Source: GCA-2717185 sp964474755 (lineage in GTDB: Bacteria > Pseudomonadota > Alphaproteobacteria > UBA8366 > GCA-2717185). Taken from it: a stretch of 23,547 nucleotides of DNA. Position numbers and translations under genes: made by a program. The notes beneath the pieces are model-generated. The model saw only the letters and a program-made list of their open reading frames with translations, was not told where the DNA came from and did no database searches. Positions 7,063 to 15,005 of the stretch are shown here, in pieces (the first letter of the stretch is position 1; each line of letters begins with the position of its first letter). The DNA lies in contig CAYYUG010000066.1 of the NCBI GenBank assembly GCA_964474755.1, positions 1 through 23,547 of the forward strand. The letters are read 5' to 3'.

Positions 7063-8121
7063 TCAATTGTCGTCGGATTCGTGCCGATATAGACCTAGCT
7101 GTTTCATCGTCGGTCCGTCTTGCAGCGAGAATAGGATCGCGGGTTCGTCATTGAGATTGTTGTGCTTGTGCCAAGCCAATGACGGGATCACAAAGAAATC
7201 CCCTTGGCTCCATTTAAAGGTCTGCTCTTCGATAGTCGTCTGGCCGGCGCCGCGGAACACATGATAGACCTTGTGCGCGGTTTCGCGCTGCCGTTGGGTT
7301 TGCACGCCTGGCCGGATCATCTGTATGTAGCAGGCGATCGTCGTGAAGACCGACGCGCCGGTTGCCGGGTTTACATATTCAAACATAATGTCGTCGGTCG
7401 GGCTCGCATCCCCGGCATCGGCCATGGCGGCAAGCGCCGCTTCGGTTACATTCCAACGATAGTGAATCAAGGAGCTTCGCTCGATTTCATCCGATCCGAC
7501 CGCGATAGGTCGTAAACCGGCTGCGGCAAATCGGCGATCAGTGGTCCCAGAGCGATCGGTGTTCTGTTTCGGTGAATCCGTATCCTGTTTGATTAACCCG
7601 TCGAGGAAGCGGACTAGCGGGAAATCCAAACCGTCAATCCACAGGCCAGGTTCGGATCCTTCGTTTCCATGATCGTGCCAATCCATGTAAGGGGTAAGTA
7701 TCAAATCCCCGGGCCGCATTTCATGCTTTTCCCCACCGACTGTCGTGTAGGCGTTACCTTTCAAGAAAAATCTGAATGCCACCGGCGTATGCCTATGAGA
7801 GCGTGCAATTTCCCCCGGCATGAGAAGCTGGACTGACACCGACATAGTGTTTGTGACAGTTTCACTGTTGAGGCCAGGATTTTGAAGTCGGACAATGCGA
7901 CGCTCGGCCCCGGCCTGCCCAGTTGGTAGCTTGTCTTGAAACTGCAGCGACTGGTAGAGGACTCGCTCGAGATCGGTCCACCGCCAGTGGTGCGGCGTGA
8001 CCACTTCGGATTTGGGGATGATCAGCGGTTGATCGACCATGGCTGCCAGGTTCACAGAGAGCCGCTCAAGCTCGGATCTATAGTCGTCGATGGAAATCTC
8101 AGACTCGGAGATGGTCACCAT
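7063..8121 (-). CDS. Bicupin ring-cleavage dioxygenase, gentisate 1,2-dioxygenase-like
   Basis: A 352-residue double cupin of the gentisate / salicylate / 1-hydroxy-2-naphthoate dioxygenase family, non-heme Fe(II) enzymes that open hydroxylated aromatic acids with O2. The N-terminal cupin keeps the iron ligands His109 and His111 (SHRHTPVAFRFFLKG) and His149 (PGDLILTPYMDWHDHGNEG). The C-terminal cupin (KVYHVFRGAGQTTIEEQTFK, then GDFFVIPSLAWHKHNN) has the fold motifs but fewer likely metal ligands, as is usual in the family. The ATG at 8121 has GGAGG nine bases upstream; an in-frame start at 8163 lacks a signal. First gene of the operon, 27 bases ahead of the Mo-hydroxylase large subunit, suggesting that the hydroxylase makes the ring diol or aminophenol-like compound this enzyme cleaves. 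Exact substrate not readable. Confidence 0.88.
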   Translation of the reverse strand: MVTISESEISIDDYRSELERLSVNLAAMVDQPLIIPKSEVVTPHHWRWTDLERVLYQSLQFQDKLPTGQAGAERRIVRLQNPGLNSETVTNTMSVSVQLLMPGEIARSHRHTPVAFRFFLKGNAYTTVGGEKHEMRPGDLILTPYMDWHDHGNEGSEPGLWIDGLDFPLVRFLDGLIKQDTDSPKQNTDRSGTTDRRFAAAGLRPIAVGSDEIERSSLIHYRWNVTEAALAAMADAGDASPTDDIMFEYVNPATGASVFTTIACYIQMIRPGVQTQRQRETAHKVYHVFRGAGQTTIEEQTFKWSQGDFFVIPSLAWHKHNNLNDEPAILFSLQDGPTMKQLGLYRHESDDN

Positions 8122-8182
8122 AAATCTAAGCCTCCGTTGAAGATTTGGGGCCACCTTGGCCAATCAACGCTGGAATTACAGC

Positions 8183-8211
8183 AGTGAACAAGACGGTATT
8201 CTAGCTGTCAA
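8183..8211 (-). promoter_or_regulatory. Candidate sigma-70 promoter for the dioxygenase / Mo-hydroxylase operon
   Basis: On the minus strand a perfect TTGACA (8206-8211) is followed after 17 bases by TTCACT (8183-8188), a weak -10 with three of six consensus bases. It lies about 60 bases before the start codon at 8121. A weak -10 is common where an activator is needed. Confidence 0.35.
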
Positions 8212-8215
8212 CCGA

Positions 8216-8230
8216 GTTGCATCTCGCAAC
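8216..8230. promoter_or_regulatory. Small inverted repeat upstream of the candidate promoter
   Basis: GTTGC-ATCTC-GCAAC, perfect 5-base arms with a 5-base spacer, four bases upstream of the candidate -35 box of the dioxygenase operon. The position suits an activator site, but the arms are short. Confidence 0.3.
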
Positions 8231-8465
8231 GACTGGACAGTTTGAGCTTTTCGGCATCGTTGGCGTCGCCATAATCAAACCACGAAGCTATCGCTCGAAC
8301 AGCGGCCCTGTAATAGTGGCCGAGGCCGATCGCAACAGTATCAAGCAATACATTGCAAATCGAATGCAACGGATATACCAAAAACGCAAAAAGCGCCAGC
8401 TGGAATCGACTCTAATGCATTGTTATGTTGATATAATTAGGTTTCGGAGGCATGCAGACACCCTT

Positions 8466-8550
8466 ACCGAACTTCCGTGAAGCGGTGCTGCGGGTAGGGA
8501 TTTGGTCAAGCACGTACCATCTGCCGGAACGTGTAATTTGACTTCCCTCG
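8466..8550 (+). repeat. Degenerate direct repeat, upstream copy
   Basis: This stretch aligns with 14423-14490, on the far side of the ABC importer. They share an identical 16-base core AGGGATTTGGTCAAGC (8496-8511 and 14437-14452), a common AGCGG-TGCT lead-in and a shared GTAATTTG block about 25 bases later, in the same orientation. By eye roughly 70 percent of 68 positions agree. No transposase is attached. Confidence 0.6.
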
Positions 8551-8885
8551 ACGCATAATTTTCCTGCTATCGCCACCTTTTGCAGATCTTCCAACCTTAA
8601 TTGGAATTTAGTGTGTTTTATCGTTTGGTCGGGCTTTCTTCTTCGGTCGATTGATCATGTCCTTGTGTGAGAACTGCTGATTGGTCATTCCCCAAGGCTA
8701 ATCGGTAGTTCTTTATTGTAGCGAATTAAAGCTCCGCACCGCGCCACGGTTGGGGCTCGTGTTGACCATCGCGAATGTTGTGTGCAGCATTAGTCATGTC
8801 GTGGCCTAAAATGGCGGTCAAACGTGAAACGGAGAACGCTAAGACAAACATTTATTTAACGAAAAATACTCAGGAGAAATTCGTC

Positions 8886-10526
8886 ATGAAACTAATTAAG
8901 CTGCTAAACAGTTGGTTGTTTTTCATCATATTCGCAGCATTGGTATGGCCTCCCCTTGCTGCGGCGGAGTCGCAAAAAGGCACCCTGGTCATCGCGCTCG
9001 ATACGCTGGGCGGTCAGACCATGGATCCAATCCTGGAGGGCCGTGCGCCACACGCACATTATCAAGCGCCAGTGTTTGACGCGTTGGTTGGGTTTAATTT
9101 TGAAAAAGGCGGTATCGGCCCGGGGGTAGCCGAGCGTTGGGAACTCGCCGCCGATGGCCAGAGTTGGACCTTCTATCTCCAGAAGGGGCTCAAATGGCAT
9201 AACGGTGATCCGCTTACCGCACACGACGTCAAATTCAGCCTCGAGCGCACGATGTCGAAAGAGTCGATCGCGTCCCGCGCCTCGGCGCTGCGGCGGAACG
9301 TCAAAAGCATCAAGGTGATCGACGACCATACCGTACAGATCTTCACCAGCGGGGTGCAAGTCCACTTCCCCGCGAGCCTGAGCCGGGCGGTGTTTCAGGA
9401 AGGGCAGCTCATGCCCAAGAAATACATCGAGAAGGTCGGCGTCGAGGAATTCCGCAAAAATCCGATTGGGAGCGGCCCCTGGAAATTCGTGCGCAGCGTG
9501 CCGGGTGACTTTGTCGAATACGAAGCGGTCGACTACCCGCACTGGCGCGGCAAACCAAATTTCAAGAAACTGATCATCCTACTGGTGCCGGAAGAAAGTA
9601 CCCGGGTCGCCATGGTTCGAACCGGTGAGGCGGCGATCGCCAGCATCAGCCCGGAATCGCTTCAGGAAGTCGAGGCCGCTAAGCTAAAGGTTGTTTCCGT
9701 GCCGTCGACGATGCAGGCGATTTATCAGTTCTGGGGCATGTATCGCGCCGAGAACCAAAAAAATCCACTCGCCGACAAGCGGGTGCGGGAGGCGCTATCT
9801 CTGGCAATAGACAGGCAGCAAATAATCGACCACGTGATGTACGGTCAGGCAAGCTGGCCAATGCCGTTCGCAACCTTCGGGTACAGCGTAGACATCGATA
9901 CCGCGCGCTGGAAGGCTTGGGGCAAGAAGGCGTTGCGTTACGATCCGGAGCGGGCTAAACAACTGCTAACCGAGGCCGGTTACCCAAACGGATTTGATCT
10001 TAAATTTGCCAATACCGCGCTGCCGGGCACGCCCTACATGACCCAGATCGGCGTCGCCGTTGCCGATTTCTGGACAAAGCTCGGGGTCAATGTGAAGCTC
10101 AAACACTATGAGTGGGGCGCATTCCGCTTGCTGTATCGTGGCGATCAAAAGAAATTGGCGGGTGCCGCGTCAATGTTCCGCACCGCCGGTCGGCCGATTG
10201 CCGCCGCCCGGTATCAAGGCGGCTTTAACAGCAAGGGTGGACATCATTTGTTCGGCTCTAAGACCGACTGCCCGGCGCAATGTCAGGCATTCGACAAGCT
10301 CCATTTGAGCCTAGTCCGGGAGCAGGACGACGCCAAGCGGGCGGAAAAGACTAACCGCATGCTCGAGATGGTCGCGGACACCTGGATGGCTGTTCCAATA
10401 ATCGAGGGTAAGGGATACTGGGCGATCAATACCAAGAAGGTGGGCTCGTTCAAGCCGATCCCTGGTCGTCATGAATTCGGCGACGTGTTCGAGCGAATTC
10501 CGCGGCCTGATCAAAAGTCCTGGTAG
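8886..10526 (+). CDS. ABC transporter substrate-binding protein, peptide/nickel (SBP_bac_5) family
   Basis: Periplasmic binding protein (546 aa; family 500-560) that captures the ligand for the permease encoded next to it. The signal peptide is clear: MKLIKLLNSW then a hydrophobic core (LFFIIFAALVW) and a likely signal peptidase cut after LAAA (about residue 27). The mature part shows family hallmarks: VAERWELAADGQSWTFYLQK, GLKWHNGDPLTAHDVKFSLE, and RVREALSLAIDRQQIIDHVM. I chose ATG 8886 because AGGAG sits at 8872-8876 and the signal peptide starts there; an in-frame start at 8775 would add 37 non-signal residues. First gene of a five-gene importer operon. Ligands in this family include peptides, opines, metals and small organic acids, so peptide uptake is not assured. 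Confidence 0.93.
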   Translation: MKLIKLLNSWLFFIIFAALVWPPLAAAESQKGTLVIALDTLGGQTMDPILEGRAPHAHYQAPVFDALVGFNFEKGGIGPGVAERWELAADGQSWTFYLQKGLKWHNGDPLTAHDVKFSLERTMSKESIASRASALRRNVKSIKVIDDHTVQIFTSGVQVHFPASLSRAVFQEGQLMPKKYIEKVGVEEFRKNPIGSGPWKFVRSVPGDFVEYEAVDYPHWRGKPNFKKLIILLVPEESTRVAMVRTGEAAIASISPESLQEVEAAKLKVVSVPSTMQAIYQFWGMYRAENQKNPLADKRVREALSLAIDRQQIIDHVMYGQASWPMPFATFGYSVDIDTARWKAWGKKALRYDPERAKQLLTEAGYPNGFDLKFANTALPGTPYMTQIGVAVADFWTKLGVNVKLKHYEWGAFRLLYRGDQKKLAGAASMFRTAGRPIAAARYQGGFNSKGGHHLFGSKTDCPAQCQAFDKLHLSLVREQDDAKRAEKTNRMLEMVADTWMAVPIIEGKGYWAINTKKVGSFKPIPGRHEFGDVFERIPRPDQKSW

Positions 10527-10594
10527 AAGGGACTGCATGGGTGGCGGTGGAGACCGCGGCGGACGTTCGTAGCTAGTAGGCCGGGGACAGGGTA

Positions 10595-11512
10595 ATGTGG
10601 CGATTCATCGTCCAACGATTAATGCAGGGCGTAGTCCTCGTCCTTCTGGTGACGACGATCGTCTTCTTCCTGGGGCGTCTAACCGGCAATCCAGCGGATA
10701 TGATTTTGCCGGAAGATGCCTCGGAAGAGGACCGCCAGGAGATGATCGAGACGCTCGGGCTGGACGGCCCAACGCATGTGCAATTCGCGATATTCATAGA
10801 AAATGCCTTCAAGGGCGACCTTGGCCTATCCGTCCGCTACCGCCAGCCAGCGGTGGACATATTTTTTTCCCGTCTGCCGAACACTCTAAAGATCGTTCCG
10901 GCGGCGATGGCCATCGCCATACTCATGGCGATTCCGCTTGGAATTCTGTCAGCATTGCGTCGGGGCAGCATCACCGACAGAGTCTCAGGCTCGATCGCAG
11001 TACTGGGTATCGCCACGCCAAATTTCTGGCTCGGAATCCTTCTGATCTACATCTTCAGCGTCACTCTGGGATGGTTGCCATCGGCAAGAATGGGAGGGTT
11101 TTCCCATTATATCCTGCCGACTATCACCCTGGGCACGTTTCTAGTCGCCGGATTCATGCGGCTGATCCGCTCCAGTATGCTGGAAATACTAGATAGTGAA
11201 TTTGTCAAACTGGCCCGCATCAAGGGCTTGAGCGAATGGATAGTTGTGTGGAAGCATTGCCTGCGCAATGCCTTGATCCCCGTGCTTACGCTGTGGGGCG
11301 TGTTCATGGGCGGGCTGGTGACCGGCGCGATCGTTACCGAAACGGTGTTCGCCTGGCCGGGTATCGGGCGTTTGACCTACGAGGCGGTAATTTTCCGAGA
11401 TTTTCCACTGCTTCAGGCAGTAATCATCATGGATGCCATTCTAGTTCTATTCATCAATTTGCTGGTTGATATCCTCTATGCCTATATCGACCCGCGCATC
11501 CGTTATTCATAG
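10595..11512 (+). CDS. ABC transporter permease, DppB/OppB type
   Basis: Inner-membrane permease (305 aa, usual 300-340) with six predicted helices near residues 9-27, 98-120, 133-158, 173-191, 226-250 and 272-297. The cytoplasmic EAA loop that docks on the ATPases is EFVKLARIKGLSEWIVVWKH plus CLRNALIP (about 202-229). The DppB-type N-terminal region (RLTGNPADMILPEDA) and C-terminal DPRIRY are typical. The ATG follows a purine-rich GGGGACAGGGTA. It begins 68 bases after the binding-protein gene and is followed by the second permease after 6 bases, so they form a heterodimeric channel. Confidence 0.93.
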   Translation: MWRFIVQRLMQGVVLVLLVTTIVFFLGRLTGNPADMILPEDASEEDRQEMIETLGLDGPTHVQFAIFIENAFKGDLGLSVRYRQPAVDIFFSRLPNTLKIVPAAMAIAILMAIPLGILSALRRGSITDRVSGSIAVLGIATPNFWLGILLIYIFSVTLGWLPSARMGGFSHYILPTITLGTFLVAGFMRLIRSSMLEILDSEFVKLARIKGLSEWIVVWKHCLRNALIPVLTLWGVFMGGLVTGAIVTETVFAWPGIGRLTYEAVIFRDFPLLQAVIIMDAILVLFINLLVDILYAYIDPRIRYS

Positions 11513-11518
11513 GACACC

Positions 11519-12343
11519 ATGCTTCGATTACCCTGGACCTCGCTTGTGATCATTCTCGCCATGGTGTTCGTCGCCGTCTTCGCGCCGGTACTGACACCAC
11601 ATTCGCCAATCGATCAAAGCCTTTCCGACAAGCTTCTGCCGCCGTTCTGGGAGGAAGGCGGTTCGACGAAATATATCCTTGGCACCGATATCTTCGGGCG
11701 CGACGTTCTCACCCGTATGTTCTACGGCGCCCGGGTAAGCCTAATCGTGACCGCCTTGGCGCTTCTGGTCGGCGGCGGAACTGGGCTGCTAATCGGCATC
11801 GTATCCGGATATATAGGTGGCCGCGTGGACAGCGTGCTCATGCGCTTCGTCGATGCGGCGATCGCTTTCCCAGCGATCCTGTTCGCGCTGCTGCTGGCGG
11901 TGACTATGGGACAGGGCCTGCGCACCCTTATCATCGCCATCAGTGTGCTGCTTTGGGCCGGATTTGCGCGCGTCGTGCGAGGCGAAGTCCTGGCGCTGAA
12001 ACAACGTGACTTCATTGCACTGGCAAAGGTGCATGGCTGTTCACCAGTCCGTATCATGGCAACCCACATCCTACCGAACGTGCTGAACACCTTTATGGTG
12101 TTGGTGACGCTGCATGTTGGCGTCGTCATCGTGGCCGAGGCTTCGCTTAGCTTCCTCGGCGCAGGAATTCCGCCGCCGACTCCTTCCTGGGGCCTCATGG
12201 TGGCTGAAGGCCGGGGCAAAATCGCTAGTGCGTGGTGGCTGTCGCTGATCCCGGGGATTGCGATCACATTGGTCGTACTTGCCTTTAATTTGTTCGGGGA
12301 TTGGCTGCGAGACCGTCTCGATCCCAAGCTGAGGCAATTGTGA
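11519..12343 (+). CDS. ABC transporter permease, DppC/OppC type
   Basis: Second inner-membrane permease (274 aa, usual 270-300). An N-terminal helix (about residues 8-25) is followed by the DppC hallmark LGTDIFGRDVLTRMFYGAR (54-72), then five helices. The EAA loop reads FIALAKVHGCSPVRIMATHI (165-184), and the later GAGIPPPTPSWGLMVAEGR segment is typical of the family. Its stop codon shares a base with the start of the first ATPase gene (TGATG), showing translational coupling. The N-terminal cytoplasmic extension seen in some OppC proteins is short here. Confidence 0.93.
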   Translation: MLRLPWTSLVIILAMVFVAVFAPVLTPHSPIDQSLSDKLLPPFWEEGGSTKYILGTDIFGRDVLTRMFYGARVSLIVTALALLVGGGTGLLIGIVSGYIGGRVDSVLMRFVDAAIAFPAILFALLLAVTMGQGLRTLIIAISVLLWAGFARVVRGEVLALKQRDFIALAKVHGCSPVRIMATHILPNVLNTFMVLVTLHVGVVIVAEASLSFLGAGIPPPTPSWGLMVAEGRGKIASAWWLSLIPGIAITLVVLAFNLFGDWLRDRLDPKLRQL

Positions 12344-13323
12344 TGAACGCGGAAACCGTTCTCGAAGTCCACGATCTCCACACCCATTTTTTCCTGCGCC
12401 GGGGTGTGGTGAAGGCGGTCGATGGTGTCAGCTTCTCGCTGCGCCGAGGCGAGGTATTGGGGTTAGTCGGCGAATCTGGATGCGGCAAAAGCATCACGGC
12501 GCTATCGCTGCTGCGACTGCTTCCACAGGAAGCGGCGCGCACGGTGCGCGGAAAAGTTATCCTCAATGGCGAAAATTTGCTCGACAAAAACAACCGCGAA
12601 ATGCGCCAAATCCGCGGACGCAATATCACTATGATCCTGCAAGATCCACAAACTTCACTTAACCCGGTGTTCACCATTGGCAACCAGCTCTGTGAGGCGA
12701 TTGCCAGAATCCAGCGGGGAAGTAGTGGCCGCACCTTGTTGCAGCGCGCTATCGACACGCTGCGCAAGGTCAAGCTACCAGCCCCGGAACAGCGCGTAGA
12801 CCAATACCCGCATCAGATGAGCGGCGGCATGAAGCAGCGAGTTGTTGGCGCTATCGCGATCAGTTGCGAGCCACAAGTGATAATCGCGGACGAGCCCACG
12901 ACGGCGCTCGATGTGACAATTCAATTGCAATATTTGAAGCTGCTCAAGGAACTCCAGCAAAGCAACGATATGGCGATCCTGTTCATTACCCACGACTTTG
13001 GCGTGGTGGCGCGCATGTGCGATCGCGTAGCGGTGATGTATGCTGGTCGTATCGTGGAAAGTGGCCCGGTGCGCCAGGTATTCGACAATCCGGCCCATCC
13101 CTATACGCAAGCGCTGATCCGCTCGGTGCCGAAGATGAAACAGCAGGTCGGCCGCCTACACACGATTGAAGGACAGCCGCCGGCGCTTTCCGATTTGCCG
13201 GACGGGTGCCGTTTCGCGCCGCGCTGTCCGCACGCCGAGGAAAGCTGTCGTGCGGCCTACCCACCGTCATTTACGATCAGCGCCGAACATACGGCCGACT
13301 GTTGGCGATTGGAGTCGGTATGA
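12343..13323 (+). CDS. ABC transporter ATPase, DppD/OppD type
   Basis: Cytoplasmic ATPase (326 aa) that powers the importer together with the next gene product. Visible motifs: Walker A GESGCGKS (43-50), Q-loop Gln100 (MILQDPQTSLNP), signature MSGGMKQR (159-166), Walker B VIIADEP (179-185) and switch His217 (ITHDFG). The C-terminal oligopeptide-transporter tail has the Cys pair region CRFAPRCPHAEESC that in some relatives holds an Fe-S cluster. The start at 12343 (MNAETVLEVHDLHTHFF) overlaps the permease stop by one base; a start at 12301 would lie inside the permease gene and adds non-homologous residues. Confidence 0.94.
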   Translation: MNAETVLEVHDLHTHFFLRRGVVKAVDGVSFSLRRGEVLGLVGESGCGKSITALSLLRLLPQEAARTVRGKVILNGENLLDKNNREMRQIRGRNITMILQDPQTSLNPVFTIGNQLCEAIARIQRGSSGRTLLQRAIDTLRKVKLPAPEQRVDQYPHQMSGGMKQRVVGAIAISCEPQVIIADEPTTALDVTIQLQYLKLLKELQQSNDMAILFITHDFGVVARMCDRVAVMYAGRIVESGPVRQVFDNPAHPYTQALIRSVPKMKQQVGRLHTIEGQPPALSDLPDGCRFAPRCPHAEESCRAAYPPSFTISAEHTADCWRLESV

Positions 13324-14288
13324 ACGAACCACTGCTACGCGTTGAACGTCTACGAAAACACTTCCCCTACACCAAGGGGGTTCTTTTCGCTCGAACCAAG
13401 GGCCAAGTGAAAGCGGTCGATGGCATTGATTTTTCAATCTCGATAGGGGAAACGCTTGGTCTGGTAGGCGAGTCCGGTTGCGGCAAGACGACCACGTCGC
13501 GGCTGGTACTCCAACTTGAACAACCGACCGGCGGCCGCATTCTCTTCGACGGTGAACCGATTCATAACCTGCGTGGTGACGCCCAGCGCGACTATCGCTC
13601 CAATGTGCAGGCCGTTTTCCAGGACCCGTGGTCCTCGCTCAACCCGCGTATGACGGCAGGAAGGATCATCGCCGAGCCCCTGGTCGTAACCAAATGGGGA
13701 AGCAATAGCGAAATCGAGGAACGGGTCGCGGAACTGCTGGACAAGGTTGGGCTGCGTCCAGAGCACGCCCGGCAATATCCCCATGAATTCAGCGGCGGTC
13801 AGCGCCAGCGCATCGCCCTGGCCAGCGCGCTTTCCCTGAAACCCAAACTAATCGTGCTCGATGAACCTATTTCTGCACTGGACGTATCGATCCGGGCACA
13901 AATGATGAATCTACTCAAGGACATCCAGGAGCGCGACAACGTTGCTTACCTATTGGTCGCGCACGATCTAGCGACTGTGCGGCAAATGGCGCATCAAACG
14001 GCAGTGATGTATCTTGGCCAGATAGTCGAATACGCACTTACCGAGGATTTGTTCGAAAAAGTCCTGCACCCCTATACGAAGGCGCTTTTCTCAGCTGTCC
14101 TGCCGGACCATCCGGACGTTCGGCATGAGGAGATCGTCCTCAGCGGGGAGGTTCCGTCGCCGCTCGACCCTCCGAGCGGCTGCCGTTTCCACACAAGGTG
14201 TCCCTTAGTCATGCCGAAATGCGCCGAGAGCGAGCCGACGCTGCGCGAAAATTCGCCGGGCCATGCGGTCGCTTGTCATCTATACTGA
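13320..14288 (+). CDS. ABC transporter ATPase, DppF/OppF type
   Basis: Second ATPase of the importer (322 aa, usual 310-340). Motifs: Walker A GESGCGKT (50-57), Q-loop Gln101 (VFQDPWSSLNPR), signature FSGGQRQR (157-164), Walker B LIVLDEP (177-183) and switch His215. The C-terminal tail includes CRFHTRCPLVMPKC, as in other OppF/DppF proteins. The start at 13320 (MNEPLLRVERLRKHFP) overlaps the preceding stop by an ATGA, the usual DppD-DppF arrangement; a longer in-frame reading from 13206 only copies the upstream gene's DNA. It closes the operon. No clear rho-independent terminator follows. Confidence 0.94.
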   Translation: MNEPLLRVERLRKHFPYTKGVLFARTKGQVKAVDGIDFSISIGETLGLVGESGCGKTTTSRLVLQLEQPTGGRILFDGEPIHNLRGDAQRDYRSNVQAVFQDPWSSLNPRMTAGRIIAEPLVVTKWGSNSEIEERVAELLDKVGLRPEHARQYPHEFSGGQRQRIALASALSLKPKLIVLDEPISALDVSIRAQMMNLLKDIQERDNVAYLLVAHDLATVRQMAHQTAVMYLGQIVEYALTEDLFEKVLHPYTKALFSAVLPDHPDVRHEEIVLSGEVPSPLDPPSGCRFHTRCPLVMPKCAESEPTLRENSPGHAVACHLY

Positions 14289-14514
14289 AAGGGTGCGTGA
14301 CAGCGGTTGTTAGGAACGAAGCGGCTGTTTCTGATGCCTACCAGAGATTGGTAAAGGTGGTTGCGGGAGCATGCTGCAATTAAGACCCTACAATCATCGC
14401 GTATATCTAATTGGTCGGAGATAGCGGTTGCTAGGAAGGGATTTGGTCAAGCGCCTATCATCCGCGAGACGAGTAATTTGGTTTTACTCACTACCGAACG
14501 AAGCGGTTGTCTAA
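14289..14514 (+). repeat. Cluster of degenerate repeats after the importer operon
   Basis: Three related blocks are seen. 14302-14330 has AGCGGTTGTTAGGAACGAAG followed by CGGCTGT. 14423-14490 is the downstream partner of the repeat at 8466-8550 and contains AGGGATTTGGTCAAGC (14437-14452). 14495-14510 has GAACGAAGCGGTTGTC, again like the first block. Units start with a variant of GAACGAAGCGGTTG. The last one touches the stop codon of the sortase relic. No gene, RNA or transposase was recognised in this stretch. Confidence 0.55.
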
Positions 14515-14999
14515 TCAGAGTTTAAGTGCTGGCCTCTTTGTCAAATGTTTCGCCTCTGCTGTCACGACCCATCGGAGGGGGCCACCACTCTGTAATCCGT
14601 TGAAGGGGAAGCAGGTTATCAGTGTTAAGCGGTCTTGAGACCCGTTTAGTTTGATATGGTCCTGACGCGCATCAGCCAAACGAGCTTCAACGACCCGGTA
14701 AGTTTGTTTCCTCCCATCTCTACCTTCGACCGACAGACGATCTCCGACAACTACATGCTCAAGAAAGGCAAAATGAGTATCCCGATGGCCCGTCAGAATA
14801 GAGTGTCCAGCTGTGCCAGGTGCAGCACTGGTTTCTAGATGGGCCGGACCGAAGGCCATGGTGCGTCCGCTGGCCCCGGCCAGGACAAACATATCAACAT
14901 CCAATCGGTCTAACTGCAGCCGCGCTACAGGATGTGTGTCAGCCCATGACCAGGGCCTGACATCAGCACCAGGGACTTGGCGATAGCTTGTAGTCGGCG
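14515..14999 (-). pseudogene. Sortase catalytic domain, 5'-truncated (class GN-like)
   Basis: Sortases are membrane-anchored transpeptidases that cut a C-terminal sorting signal. The catalytic core here is well kept: His in TGHRDTHFAFL, Cys in TLITCFPFN and Arg in GPLRWVV, spaced as in sortases. Counting from a TTG at 14904 these are His40, Cys98 and Arg111. Homology begins further upstream: the same frame reads YRQVPGADVRPWSWADTHPV then ARLQLDRLDV, matching the PWPWADT-PVARL stretch of proteobacterial GN sortases. The N-terminal membrane helix expected before it is missing; the frame runs into the 3' end of the neighbouring oxidoreductase gene, with no good start. I call it a truncated gene, although a short product from an internal start cannot be excluded. 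No sortase target protein was seen. Confidence 0.7.
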
Positions 15000-15005
15000 C
15001 GGGCG

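Larger units (their letters stand above)
8122..8885. other. Divergent control region between the dioxygenase operon and the ABC importer
   Basis: About 760 bases between two divergently transcribed operons, AT-richer than the flanking genes. It contains a candidate minus-strand promoter (8183-8211), a small perfect inverted repeat (8216-8230) and one copy of a repeat also found past the importer (8466-8550). On the plus side TTGACC at 8762-8767 could be a -35 box for the importer but the matching -10 is poor. No convincing coding frame is present; the short plus-strand frame at 8217-8480 has no family features. Confidence 0.6.

Noticed and set aside
8217..8480. Possible 87-aa gene in the divergent control region
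   Set aside because: It begins with TTG, lacks a ribosome site and has no recognisable domain.
8762..8790. TTGACC with a 17-base gap as importer promoter
   Set aside because: The matching -10 (CAGCAT) is too poor to annotate.
12285..12773. 162-codon minus-strand frame across the DppC/DppD junction
   Set aside because: Antisense shadow of two clearly homologous transporter genes.
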